From an uncultured Clostridia bacterium (GTDB lineage Bacteria; Bacillota; Clostridia; Lachnospirales; CAG-274), in assembly GCA_947632615.1 (NCBI GenBank), contig CANRPW010000023.1:1-38008 (forward strand): 38,008 nt of DNA, read 5' to 3'. This document shows, in pieces, positions 25,648 through 33,698 of this stretch (its first letter is position 1; every line of letters starts with the position of its first letter). The position numbers and the translations under genes are program-made. Below the pieces are notes generated by a model. It worked only from the letters and a program-made list of their open reading frames with translations, had not been told where the DNA came from and ran no database searches.

Positions 25648-27361
25648 CCCCTTTCATCTGTGATTCATATACTTCTCTGTATATATCGTTTGTCTTTAAA
25701 AGCTCCTCGTGAGTACCAAAGCCGTTTATCATACCGTCGTCCATTACGATTATCCTGTCGGCATCCTGAACGGAGGTTATTCTCTGAGCAATAATCAGCT
25801 TGGTAGTATCGGGAATTTCTTCCGTAAATGCCTTTCTTATCATAGCATCGGTCTTGGTGTCCACCGCTGAGGTAGAGTCGTCAAGTATGAGTATTTTGGG
25901 CTTCATCAGCAAGGCTCTTGCAATACATATCCTCTGCTTCTGTCCCCCCGAAACATTAGAGCCCCCCTGCTCTATTTTGGTGTCATATCCATCGGGCATA
26001 GCCATTATAAAATCGTCAGCCTGAGCATATTTACAGGCTTTTCTTATCTCCTCATCCGTGGCATTTTTATCTCCCCATAAGAGGTTCTCTCTTACTGTGC
26101 CCGAAAAAAGTACGTTCTTCTGCAAAACCATGGCAACGCTGCTTCTCAGGGCATCAAGCTCATAATTCTTGACATTAATGCCGCCAACCAGAACTTCGCC
26201 TTCCGTAGCATCATAAAGCCTTGGTATAAGCTGAACCAATGTAGACTTGGATGAGCCGGTTCCGCCTATTATACCTATAGTCTCGCCGGATTTTATATCA
26301 AGGTCTATATTCGTAAGGCACATATTACGTCCGCTTTTATATGCAAAGCTCACATTCTTAAAGCTTATTGAACCGTCCTTTACAACATTAATGCTGTCAA
26401 GAGGCGCTGCAAGGTCTGTTTTTTCATTAATAACTTCAGCAATACGCTCTCCCGAAGCCCTCGACATAGATATCATTACAAAAGCCATAGAAATTATCAT
26501 AAGGCTTATAAGTATGTTCATAGTGTATGTAAACAAGCTCATAAGCTGACCCGTTGTAAGAGTGCCGCCAACTATCATATGAGCGCCTACCCAAGAAATA
26601 GAGAGTATGCAGCCGTAAACAGTAAACTGCATTATTGGCATATTAGACACAAGAAGCTTTTCGGCTCTCATAAACATATTATAAACATTGTCCGCCGCAA
26701 TATTGAACTTCTTTATCTCAAAATCCTCTTTAACAAAAGCCTTGACTGTCCTTATACCGCTTATATTTTCCTGCACGCTTGAATTCAGATCGTCATATTT
26801 TTTAAATACCTCTTTGAATATCTTGTGCGCCCTTGTCATTATGAAAAACAAAGCCGTTCCTAAGAAAATAATAGCCACAACATAAACAAGTGAAATAGAC
26901 GGCCTGATTATGCAGGTCATCATAAAAGCGCATACAAGCATAAAAGGCGAACGAACGCACATTCTTATTATCATCATATAAGCGTTCTGTACGTTTGTTA
27001 CGTCTGTTGTAAGTCTTGTAATAAGTCCCGAGGTAGAATATTTGTCAAGGTTAGAAAATGAATACTTCTGTATATTTCTAAACATTGCCTCTCTGAGGTT
27101 TTTAGCAAAGCCCATAGATGCCTTTGCCGCAAAATTACCTGCCATAATACCCGCAGTAAGACTTATGCCAGCAGCAATTATCATTATAATACCTATAATA
27201 ACAACTGTCTTCATATCGCTTTGATTTATACCCCTGTCAACTATTTTAGACATAAGGAAGGGTATAAGAATTTCCATAAAAACCTCCACTATTACAAATG
27301 CAGGCGCTAAAAATGAATACTTCTTAAACTCCTTTAACTCCGCCAATAATGTTTTCAGCAT
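25640..27361 (-). CDS. ABC exporter, permease/ATPase subunit A (heterodimer)
   Basis: 573-residue half-transporter with six membrane helices (about 15-310) and an ATPase domain. Walker A GGTGSSKST, signature VSGGQKQR, Walker B ILILDDSTSAVD: the catalytic Glu is replaced by Asp and the switch position reads IAQRITS rather than IAHR, so its own ATP site is degenerate. That is the expected pattern for the non-catalytic partner of a heterodimer, whose canonical signature completes the active site of subunit B. It begins three bases after the marR stop, with GAGGT inside that gene's end. Confidence 0.92.
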   Translation of the reverse strand: MLKTLLAELKEFKKYSFLAPAFVIVEVFMEILIPFLMSKIVDRGINQSDMKTVVIIGIIMIIAAGISLTAGIMAGNFAAKASMGFAKNLREAMFRNIQKYSFSNLDKYSTSGLITRLTTDVTNVQNAYMMIIRMCVRSPFMLVCAFMMTCIIRPSISLVYVVAIIFLGTALFFIMTRAHKIFKEVFKKYDDLNSSVQENISGIRTVKAFVKEDFEIKKFNIAADNVYNMFMRAEKLLVSNMPIMQFTVYGCILSISWVGAHMIVGGTLTTGQLMSLFTYTMNILISLMIISMAFVMISMSRASGERIAEVINEKTDLAAPLDSINVVKDGSISFKNVSFAYKSGRNMCLTNIDLDIKSGETIGIIGGTGSSKSTLVQLIPRLYDATEGEVLVGGINVKNYELDALRSSVAMVLQKNVLFSGTVRENLLWGDKNATDEEIRKACKYAQADDFIMAMPDGYDTKIEQGGSNVSGGQKQRICIARALLMKPKILILDDSTSAVDTKTDAMIRKAFTEEIPDTTKLIIAQRITSVQDADRIIVMDDGMINGFGTHEELLKTNDIYREVYESQMKGDE

Positions 27362-27364
27362 ATA

Positions 27365-27835
27365 TCAGACCTCACTTTCTTTAAGATTATCAAACATTTT
27401 GTTAAGTACCTCCTTAAGCTCTTTAAGCTCCTTATCGTCAAAGCCCTTACACAAAACATTTATCATATACTCAAGCTTTTCTCTTGCCGTCTGAGAATAT
27501 TCCTTCCCCTTCTCGGTAAGCAATACCTGCTTATACCGTCTGTCTTTATTGCTTTTGGCAAAGTAAATAAAACCCTTGGCTTCAAGCCTTTTAAGAATAC
27601 CTGTAATAGTAGGACGGGAAAGCATAAATCTCTTTTCAATATCTATAGGATTTATCTCTTTGTATTCGTTAAATTTCATAAACCATAATATATCATTCTG
27701 CGCCGCCGTAAGCTCATATTCTGCAATATAGCTGTTTAGCTGCTTTTCAAAATATAAGTGTATGTGCTTTATAAGCATAGATACCACATATTTATCTTCT
27801 ATATCATAATATGTTTTATTACAACTATCTTTCAT
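27365..27835 (-). CDS. MarR family transcriptional regulator
   Basis: 156-residue winged-helix repressor. Helix-turn-helix region about 55-85 (MLSRPTITGILKRLEAKGFI) and wing KSNKDRRYKQVLLTEKGK near 90-107, the DRR wing motif of MarR proteins. The ATG at 27835 follows GGAGGT by five bases; an upstream in-frame start at 27865 lies near the promoter's transcription start and is rejected. It heads the operon with the two ABC subunits, a common layout in which the regulator represses its own transporter operon until a ligand binds. Confidence 0.92.
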   Translation of the reverse strand: MKDSCNKTYYDIEDKYVVSMLIKHIHLYFEKQLNSYIAEYELTAAQNDILWFMKFNEYKEINPIDIEKRFMLSRPTITGILKRLEAKGFIYFAKSNKDRRYKQVLLTEKGKEYSQTAREKLEYMINVLCKGFDDKELKELKEVLNKMFDNLKESEV

Positions 27836-27869
27836 AAAACACCTCCGCCCTATAATACGTAGCAAGCTA

Positions 27870-27898
27870 ATTATATAACTATATATACATTATGTCAA
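27870..27898 (-). promoter_or_regulatory. Perfect-consensus sigma-A promoter of the marR-ABC operon
   Basis: On the minus strand TTGACA (27898-27893), 17 bases, TATAAT (27875-27870). Such a strong promoter fits a repressed operon. The short palindrome TAGCAAGCTA just downstream (about 27860-27869) could be part of a MarR site, but this is speculative. Element copy 7 starts 20 bases upstream. Confidence 0.88.
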
Positions 27899-27917
27899 TA
27901 CCATTATATAAATTTAT

Positions 27918-28087
27918 GCCGACCAAACTGCGGTTGCGTCATGCGGGGCGAGGCTTCAGGGGTCAGAGAGGCAAGAGGGGCATAATTTTATGCCCCTCTT
28001 GCCTCTCTGACCCCTGAAGCCTCGCCCCGCATGCCCCCGAGGGCAAAAACGACCCGCCATACGGCGGGTCGTTTTTGCCCTCGGGGG
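27918..28087 (+). repeat. Two-hairpin intergenic element, copy 7
   Basis: Leader 27918-27933 (GCCGACCAAACTGCGG). H1 is the longest in the window: a perfect 44-bp inverted repeat (27941-27984 with 27989-28032) and a four-base loop. H2 is a perfect 25-bp repeat (28034-28058 with 28063-28087). It ends three bases before the sigH stop and begins 20 bases from the -35 of the next operon. Confidence 0.95.
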
Positions 28088-28090
28088 ATT

Positions 28091-28708
28091 TTAGTCTTTT
28101 TCTTTAAATATATTATAAACCTTTTTCTTTATTCTCTGAAGGGCATTGTCTATAGACTTATCCTCTTTACCAAGAAGTTTAGCTATTTCGGTATACTTAA
28201 GCCCCTTAAGATGATATATGAGCACTTGTTTTTCCAGCTTGGAAAGAGATTTAAGTATCTTTGCCTCAATGTTCTCCCTGTCCTCGTTTCCTATAAAAAG
28301 GGTCTCGGGATTAGTAAGGTTGCCGTCGCTTAAAAGCTCTAAATAGGTGGTGTTTTCTTCCTCGTCATATATATTTCTGTTAAGAGAAATTGAGTAATTC
28401 AGAGGAATATGCTTTTGCCTGTTGGCAGTCTTGATGGCAGTCATTATCTGCCTTGTCACACAAAGATCGGCGAACGAAAAAAATGTAGAATCATTGTTTT
28501 CCCTATAGTCCCTTATTGCTTTAAAAAGCCCTATAGTGCCCTCTTGTATAAGGTCATCCTTGTCCGCCCCTATTATAAAATATGTGCGCGCCTTTATCTT
28601 TACAAGATTTTTATACCTTTCAAGCAGGGCTTCTTCGGCATAGCTGTCATTTTCTCTTGAAAGCTGTATAAGCTCTAAATCAGTTTTATCTTCATAATTC
28701 AAACGCAT
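28091..28708 (-). CDS. sigH: RNA polymerase sigma-H factor (SigH/Spo0H)
   Basis: Sigma-70 family factor of the SigH group, used for the transition to stationary phase and early sporulation. Region 2 includes DLIQEGTIGLFKAIRDY (about 51-67), and region 4 a helix-turn-helix around YTEIAKLLGKEDKSIDNALQRIKKKV. About 205 residues. ATG at 28708 is chosen; a TTG at 28714 overlapping the rae1 stop is an alternative, as GAGG is closer to it. Position at the end of cysS-mrnC-rlmB-rae1 matches the Bacillus order and supports the name. The usual rpmG-secE-nusG genes do not follow. Confidence 0.9.
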   Translation of the reverse strand: MRLNYEDKTDLELIQLSRENDSYAEEALLERYKNLVKIKARTYFIIGADKDDLIQEGTIGLFKAIRDYRENNDSTFFSFADLCVTRQIMTAIKTANRQKHIPLNYSISLNRNIYDEEENTTYLELLSDGNLTNPETLFIGNEDRENIEAKILKSLSKLEKQVLIYHLKGLKYTEIAKLLGKEDKSIDNALQRIKKKVYNIFKEKD

Positions 28709-28710
28709 AA

Positions 28711-29226
28711 TCAACCACGCCTCATCTTTTCAAAAATTGCCCTTGTTTTTTCGTCAAGATTATCCATAAGTAGATTATCCTTTACGGGTCTTGAATGATT
28801 TATTTGTTCCTTGATCTCCTTGTTAGCTCCCTTTACATCCATTAAAAGCTCAGAAGCCGGCAGCCTTACGCAGCCCTTGCTCATAATTATTACCTGCTCC
28901 AAATGGTCGGAGGTAGCCACAAACACATTATACTCCCTCTTAAGTATGCCCGCTGTCTTTTCAATATAGTTGTCGGCAGTCTCCGCCTCTTTTGTAAAAA
29001 CAACGGTAACATTCCCGTGCCTTTCAATAGAGCCTCGTCCGCCCGACACCTTGTAAGCATCAAAAACTATAATTATCTCATATTTTTTAACGCCCTGATA
29101 ATTGCTAAGAATATGTATAAGCCTATCCCTTGCCTCATCAAGCGACCTTTCGGAGATCTTTGCAAGCTCTTTCCATGCAAATATTATGTTGTAACCGTCA
29201 ACAAGCAGATAGGTCTTTTTTCTCAT
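28711..29226 (-). CDS. rae1: Rae1/YacP family NYN-domain ribonuclease
   Basis: 171-residue PIN-like (NYN/YacP) ribonuclease; Bacillus Rae1 enters the ribosomal A site and cuts mRNA. N-terminal LLVDGYNIIFAW with the first acidic metal ligand, IIVFDAYK around 51-58, and TKEAETADNYIEK with acidic residues near 78-88, then FVATSDHLEQ. Located between rlmB (two-base gap) and sigH, as in Bacillus. The C-terminus carries a charged helical extension. Confidence 0.9.
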   Translation of the reverse strand: MRKKTYLLVDGYNIIFAWKELAKISERSLDEARDRLIHILSNYQGVKKYEIIIVFDAYKVSGGRGSIERHGNVTVVFTKEAETADNYIEKTAGILKREYNVFVATSDHLEQVIIMSKGCVRLPASELLMDVKGANKEIKEQINHSRPVKDNLLMDNLDEKTRAIFEKMRRG

Positions 29227-29228
29227 AT

Positions 29229-30101
29229 TTAAAACTTCCTTTGTCTTACCGCTTCATACATAACTAGCCCTGCCGCAACCGAGGCATTAAGGCTGTCTAT
29301 TTTGCCATACATAGGTATTTTAACGGTGAAATCGCAGCGCTCCTTTACAAGCCTGCTCACACCCTTGCCTTCAGCGCCTACAACTATGCCGATTGCGCCC
29401 TTAAGGTCGGCATTATAATAAACAGTTCCCTTCATATCGGCACAGGTTATCCAAAGGCCTGCCTTTTTAAGCTCCTCAATAGCTCTTGCTATGTTGGTCA
29501 CCTTAGCCACGTGCATATATTCCAGCGCCCCGGCAGCCGACTTAGACACGGTAGCCGTAAGCCCTGCGCTTCTGTTTTTGGATATTATAACTCCGTGAGC
29601 CCCTGCCGTTTCGGCGCTTCTTATAATAGCGCCAAGGTTGTGGGGGTCTTCTATTTCGTCAAGTATAATTACAAAGGGATCTTCTCCCCTCTCCTTAGCC
29701 ACATCCAGAATATCCTTTACGCTGCAATATTCCTTAGCGGGAGTAAGTGCAATAACGCCTTGGCAATTGCCCGTTGTCTGCATATTAAGAAGCTTTACTT
29801 TATCCACTTCCTGAACAATTATACCTGCCTCCCTTGCCTTAGCAACGATCACCTTAAGAGTGCCCTCGACTTCGCCCTTCTTAACAAATATCTTGTCAAT
29901 GGGTCTGCCATGATTAAGAGCCTCAAGCACAGGATTTCGTCCTTCAAGCTGTGAGTTTTCTCTTATTTCGTCAAACTTGTTAAAACGCCTTTCGGGAGTT
30001 TTATCCCTCACATAGCTGCTTTTTTGATTTCTGTTGTCATTTCTGTTGTCACGTCTGTTGTCTTTGCCGCCTGGACGGCGGCCGCCGGTTTTGTAAGCCA
30101 T
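29229..30101 (-). CDS. rlmB: 23S rRNA (guanosine-2'-O-)-methyltransferase RlmB
   Basis: SPOUT-fold methyltransferase of the TrmH family, methylating G2251 of 23S rRNA. 290 residues: an unusual Arg/Asn/Asp-rich N-terminal extension (about 1-45), the substrate-binding domain starting LEGRNPVLEAL, then the catalytic knot with DEIEDPHNLGAIIRSAE, VVGAEGKGVSRLV and SLNASVAAGLVMYEA. Its ATG shares a base with the mrnC stop (TAATG). The basic, repetitive extension is disordered-looking and probably binds RNA. Confidence 0.93.
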   Translation of the reverse strand: MAYKTGGRRPGGKDNRRDNRNDNRNQKSSYVRDKTPERRFNKFDEIRENSQLEGRNPVLEALNHGRPIDKIFVKKGEVEGTLKVIVAKAREAGIIVQEVDKVKLLNMQTTGNCQGVIALTPAKEYCSVKDILDVAKERGEDPFVIILDEIEDPHNLGAIIRSAETAGAHGVIISKNRSAGLTATVSKSAAGALEYMHVAKVTNIARAIEELKKAGLWITCADMKGTVYYNADLKGAIGIVVGAEGKGVSRLVKERCDFTVKIPMYGKIDSLNASVAAGLVMYEAVRQRKF

Positions 30102-30502
30102 TAATTATCTCCTTGTTCCAAACATTTTAAAAACAATTCCTTAAGTCTGTCTAAGTCGCCTTTTAAATATAAATAGCCAAAAAGAGCCTCAAGCCCCGTT
30201 GCATGACGGTAGTCCCCTGCCGTCTGATTTTTGGCGACGGTGTGAGAGTTGGCATTTCGCCCTCTCTTAAGCACTCTGTGCTCCTCCTCGGTAAGCATAC
30301 ACTCAATTTTATGATACATTACTGACTGAGCGTGAGCATTTACCATTTTTCTCGCGTCCCCGTTCATTTTATCCACCGCACGATTTCCCTGAGAAAGCAC
30401 ATACGTCCTTACGAATATTTCAAACACAGCATCCCCCATAAAGGCAAGAGCCAGAGGAGAAAATTCTTCGGTGCGGTTTTTAAATTCAAACATATCTGTC
30501 AT
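30101..30502 (-). CDS. mrnC: Mini-ribonuclease III (MrnC)
   Basis: Dimeric RNase III-like enzyme without a double-stranded-RNA-binding domain, maturing 23S rRNA ends in Firmicutes. 133 residues with ALAFMGDAVFE (catalytic Asp) and TGLEALFGYLYL (catalytic Glu). Overlaps the cysS stop by four bases and the rlmB start by one. Its known taste for base-paired RNA is relevant to the hairpin elements in this window. Confidence 0.94.
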   Translation of the reverse strand: MTDMFEFKNRTEEFSPLALAFMGDAVFEIFVRTYVLSQGNRAVDKMNGDARKMVNAHAQSVMYHKIECMLTEEEHRVLKRGRNANSHTVAKNQTAGDYRHATGLEALFGYLYLKGDLDRLKELFLKCLEQGDN

Positions 30503-31908
30503 TTCTTATAGCTCCAACGAACGCCCTGTCTTGTGTCTTCAATAACTACTCCCATATCTAACAGCTTAGCCCTTATCTCATCAGCCTTCTGATAGTCTTT
30601 AGCCTTCTTAGCGGCTGTTCTTTCTTCAATAAGTCTTTCTATTTCGGAAGTATCGGTATCTTCTTTGGCGTCTTCTGTAAGTATACCCAAAATATTGCAA
30701 AGCTCATTAATGCCGTCAAGAAGTGCCTGACCAAAAGCCTTTGTGCTGCTTTCCTTAAGATTGGAATTTGCAAACTTAACATAGTCAAATATGCAGGCAA
30801 TAGCATCAGCCGTATTAAAGTCATCATCCATAGCCTTTTCAAATTCTGTCTTGAAGCTTGCAGCCTTTTCCATAAGTTCAGCCTCGTTGGCAGTCATAAC
30901 GTCGCCTTCGGAGTTTTCAATATGGAATTTGATGCTCTTTACGCAGTTTTTAATACGGAGAAGTCCGTTTCCCGCTGCTTCCATAAGGTCTCTTGAAAAG
31001 TTGATGGGGCTTCTGTAATGACCATTGAGTATGAAAAATCTGACAACATCGTAGGGAATATCTGCCACAATATCTCTCAGTGTAAAGAAATTGCCTTTAG
31101 ATTTAGACATTTTTTCATTGTCAACATTTATAAAGCCATTGTGCAGCCAATATCTTGCAAAGGGCTTGCCGTTAGCCGCTTCCGACTGAGCTATCTCATT
31201 TTCATGGTGAGGGAATATAAGATCCTCTCCCCCTGCGTGAATATCTATTGTATCCCCCAGATATCTCTTTGCCATAACAGAACATTCTATATGCCAGCCC
31301 GGACGACCGTCGCTCCAAGGACTTTTCCAGTAGGGTTCTCCTTCCTTCTTAGGCTTCCAAAGTACGAAGTCAGCAGGTGACTTTTTATCCGGGTCGGTTT
31401 CTACACGATTGCTTGCCCCTGCAATGAGGTCTTCGAGCTTCTTTCCCGAAAGCTTGCCATAGCCCTTGAATGTAGAGGTATCGTAATAAACACTGCCATT
31501 TTTCTCATAAGCATAGCCCTTGTCTATAAGAGTCTGTATCATCTCGATAATATAAGGCATCTCCTTAGTAGCAAGAGGATGATAAGTGGCAGGCTCTACA
31601 TTAAGCCCCTCGGCATCCTTAAGAGCCTCCTTTATATATCTGTCTGTTATGACCTCTGTAGAAACGCCCTCTTCGTTGGCTCTCTTTATAATTTTATCAT
31701 CAACATCCGTAAAATTCTGCACATAAGTGACCTCATAGCCCTTATATTCCATATATCTTCTGATAGTGTCAAAAATAACATAAGGCCTTGCATTACCTAT
31801 ATGAATAAGTCCATACACAGTAGGTCCGCAAACATACATTTTGACCTTATTTTCTTCTAAAGGAACAAACTCCTCTTTGCGCCTTGTAAGCGTATTATAA
31901 ACCTTCAT
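30499..31908 (-). CDS. cysS: Cysteinyl-tRNA synthetase
   Basis: Class I synthetase charging tRNA-Cys. 469 residues with CGPTVYG (zinc Cys27), the HIGN nucleotide-binding motif near 36-39, zinc ligands around WHIECSVM and HHENEIAQSE, and KMSKSKGN in the catalytic loop. Length is normal. It lies 20 bases after ispF; no T-box leader is visible in that gap, so tRNA-responsive control is not apparent at this promoter. Confidence 0.97.
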   Translation of the reverse strand: MKVYNTLTRRKEEFVPLEENKVKMYVCGPTVYGLIHIGNARPYVIFDTIRRYMEYKGYEVTYVQNFTDVDDKIIKRANEEGVSTEVITDRYIKEALKDAEGLNVEPATYHPLATKEMPYIIEMIQTLIDKGYAYEKNGSVYYDTSTFKGYGKLSGKKLEDLIAGASNRVETDPDKKSPADFVLWKPKKEGEPYWKSPWSDGRPGWHIECSVMAKRYLGDTIDIHAGGEDLIFPHHENEIAQSEAANGKPFARYWLHNGFINVDNEKMSKSKGNFFTLRDIVADIPYDVVRFFILNGHYRSPINFSRDLMEAAGNGLLRIKNCVKSIKFHIENSEGDVMTANEAELMEKAASFKTEFEKAMDDDFNTADAIACIFDYVKFANSNLKESSTKAFGQALLDGINELCNILGILTEDAKEDTDTSEIERLIEERTAAKKAKDYQKADEIRAKLLDMGVVIEDTRQGVRWSYKK

Positions 31909-31928
31909 AACTAAACCTCCGAATATAT

Positions 31929-32411
31929 TTAAGAAATCTTTTTTACAAGAACAACAGCCTGAGCAGCAATGCCTTCGCCCCTGCCCGTAAAACCAAGCCC
32001 TTCCTCGGTGGTGGCTTTTATGTTGATACAGTCAACATCTACATTCATATCCTCGGCAAGATTTTTCTCCATCTCACCGACAAAAGGCGACATTTTAGGT
32101 CTTTGCGCAATAATTACAGCATCCACATTGACTATTTCATAACCCTTTTCATTAAGAAGCTCACAAACCTTTTTAAGGAGTATGCGGCTGGATATCCCCT
32201 CATAGGCAGGATCGTTATCCGGGAAAAGCCTGCCAATATCCCCAAGCTTTACAGCTCCGGTCATAGCATCCATAACAGCATGTATAACAACATCAGCATC
32301 CGAATGTCCTAAAAGCCCTTTTTCATAAGGTATATAAGCGCCGCCTAAAATAAGCTTTCTACCTTCCGTCAGCCTATGCACGTCATAACCTAACCCAACT
32401 CTTATATTCAT
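31929..32411 (-). CDS. ispF: 2-C-methyl-D-erythritol 2,4-cyclodiphosphate synthase
   Basis: MEP-pathway enzyme making MEcPP for isoprenoids. 160 residues with GYDVHRL (zinc ligands D10 and H12), [17 protein letters not shown], and [21 protein letters not shown] at the C-terminus. ATG at 32411 follows AAGGTGG; the upstream in-frame ATG at 32453 falls next to the promoter and is rejected. First gene of the six-gene ispF-to-sigH operon. Confidence 0.96.
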   Translation of the reverse strand: MNIRVGLGYDVHRLTEGRKLILGGAYIPYEKGLLGHSDADVVIHAVMDAMTGAVKLGDIGRLFPDNDPAYEGISSRILLKKVCELLNEKGYEIVNVDAVIIAQRPKMSPFVGEMEKNLAEDMNVDVDCINIKATTEEGLGFTGRGEGIAAQAVVLVKKIS

Positions 32412-32441
32412 AAAAAACCACCTTTTCACAATATTATGAGT

Positions 32442-32470
32442 ATTATATAACAAATTCGTTGTTTTTGCAA
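32442..32470 (-). promoter_or_regulatory. Sigma-A promoter of the ispF-cysS-mrnC-rlmB-rae1-sigH operon
   Basis: On the minus strand TTGCAA (32470-32465), 17 bases, TATAAT (32447-32442). Leader of about 25 bases. Confidence 0.8.
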
Positions 32471-32508
32471 TAGCACCAAAAAATTATTCATAACTTTTTT
32501 ATATTATT

Positions 32509-32672
32509 GCCAACAGATCTTCGGGTTGCCCGGGGTGAATTGACGACTGCATAAGGCAAGGGTGTGAGGACGCGTCCTCACACCCTTGCCTTATGCAGTC
32601 GTCAATTCACCCCGACCCGTGGCAAGCCTGACGGACTGCCTGCGGCAGTCCGTCAGGCTTGCTCACGGCACG
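32509..32672 (+). repeat. Two-hairpin intergenic element, copy 8
   Basis: Leader variant 32509-32524. H1 is a perfect 40-bp inverted repeat (32531-32570 with 32575-32614, loop CGCG). H2 is a perfect 19-bp repeat (32622-32640 with 32644-32662), and flanking CCGTG (32617-32621) and CACGG (32664-32668) extend the stem past a one-base bulge. Located between the ispF promoter and the stop of the AIR-synthase-like gene. Confidence 0.94.
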
Positions 32673-32684
32673 AATAAAATTCGA

Positions 32685-33689
32685 TTATTGGTTCTTACGG
32701 TCAAGATATGCCTTATATATCATATCAGCTTCGGGTTCTCCTAAGGGTGTGCAGCTGTTGCCTGAAATTATCTTCTTTTCACCCTCGGTTATCTTTCCGA
32801 TAATCGTTCCCTTTACTCCTGCCATTTCAAGCTTTTTCACAAGTCCTTCACCGTCAAAGCTTGCGATAAGCATAGAGCCGCTTGAAATAAGTCTTAGTGG
32901 GTCTACATGAAAAAGCTCACAGATTTGGCGTGTTTCGTCAAGAATGGGTATTTTGTCGGCATATACATCTATGCCAACACCTGAGGCCTCGGCTATTTCA
33001 TAGCATGCGCCTAAAATGCCGCCTTCGGTGACATCGTGCATAGAGCTTGCCCCATGCTCTGCTCCTATAAGACCTTCTGTCTTTACACTGAGCATTTCGG
33101 AAAGTGCCTTTGCCCTTTCAAAGACGGCTGAGGGCAGCAAGCTCTTGAGCTTATCCTCATTGTCGCAAACAAGTATAGATGTTCCTTCAAGGGCGGCATA
33201 CTTTGTCATTACAACATCTTGTCCGGGCATAGCTCCACTTGTTTTAATATACCTTCTGTTTAAAGATTTGCCGACAACCGTTGCAGATACAACAGGTCTG
33301 ACAACAGCGTCTGTTATTTCGGTGTGTCCGCCCAATATTTCAAGCCCTGCCTTTTCCGCCGCATTAAACAGATCGTCGCTTATTTTTTTTAGCATTTCCT
33401 CTGTAATGTCCGTTGGTAAAAGCAGAGTTATAAGAAGCCCTATAGGCAAACAGCCGCTTGAATAAACGTCATTGGCGTTTATGTTTACAAGCAGCTTTCC
33501 TATGTTTTCGCAAGCTCCTGTTATAGGGTCTGTAGATAATATCAAAAGCTCGTTTCCAAGATCCAGTATGCTGCAGTCCTCTCCTATATTCGGACGAACC
33601 ACAACCTCTTTCTGCCTGACCGAGCTTTTTTTAGATTTGCTGAATATGTATTTTTCCAAAAGTTCTGACGGTAATTTGCCTGTTTCCAT
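32685..33689 (-). CDS. AIR synthase-related (HypE/PurM-like) protein
   Basis: 334-residue protein of the PurM/HypE/SelD superfamily. Features: PNIGEDCSILD at 33-43, LLILSTDPITGA, VNINANDVYSSGCLPIGLLITLLLP, GGHTEI and HDVTEGGILGACYEIAE. The last two are typical of HypE-like proteins, which bind ATP in a shared dimer interface. No hydrogenase or purine genes are nearby, so a hydrogenase-maturation role is not supported here. AAGGAAT precedes the start, nine bases after vanW. Confidence 0.75.
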   Translation of the reverse strand: METGKLPSELLEKYIFSKSKKSSVRQKEVVVRPNIGEDCSILDLGNELLILSTDPITGACENIGKLLVNINANDVYSSGCLPIGLLITLLLPTDITEEMLKKISDDLFNAAEKAGLEILGGHTEITDAVVRPVVSATVVGKSLNRRYIKTSGAMPGQDVVMTKYAALEGTSILVCDNEDKLKSLLPSAVFERAKALSEMLSVKTEGLIGAEHGASSMHDVTEGGILGACYEIAEASGVGIDVYADKIPILDETRQICELFHVDPLRLISSGSMLIASFDGEGLVKKLEMAGVKGTIIGKITEGEKKIISGNSCTPLGEPEADMIYKAYLDRKNQ

Positions 33690-33698
33690 AATAATTCC

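Noticed and set aside
31909..31928. T-box riboswitch for cysS
   Set aside because: The gap to ispF is only 20 bases and no stem or T-box motif is present.
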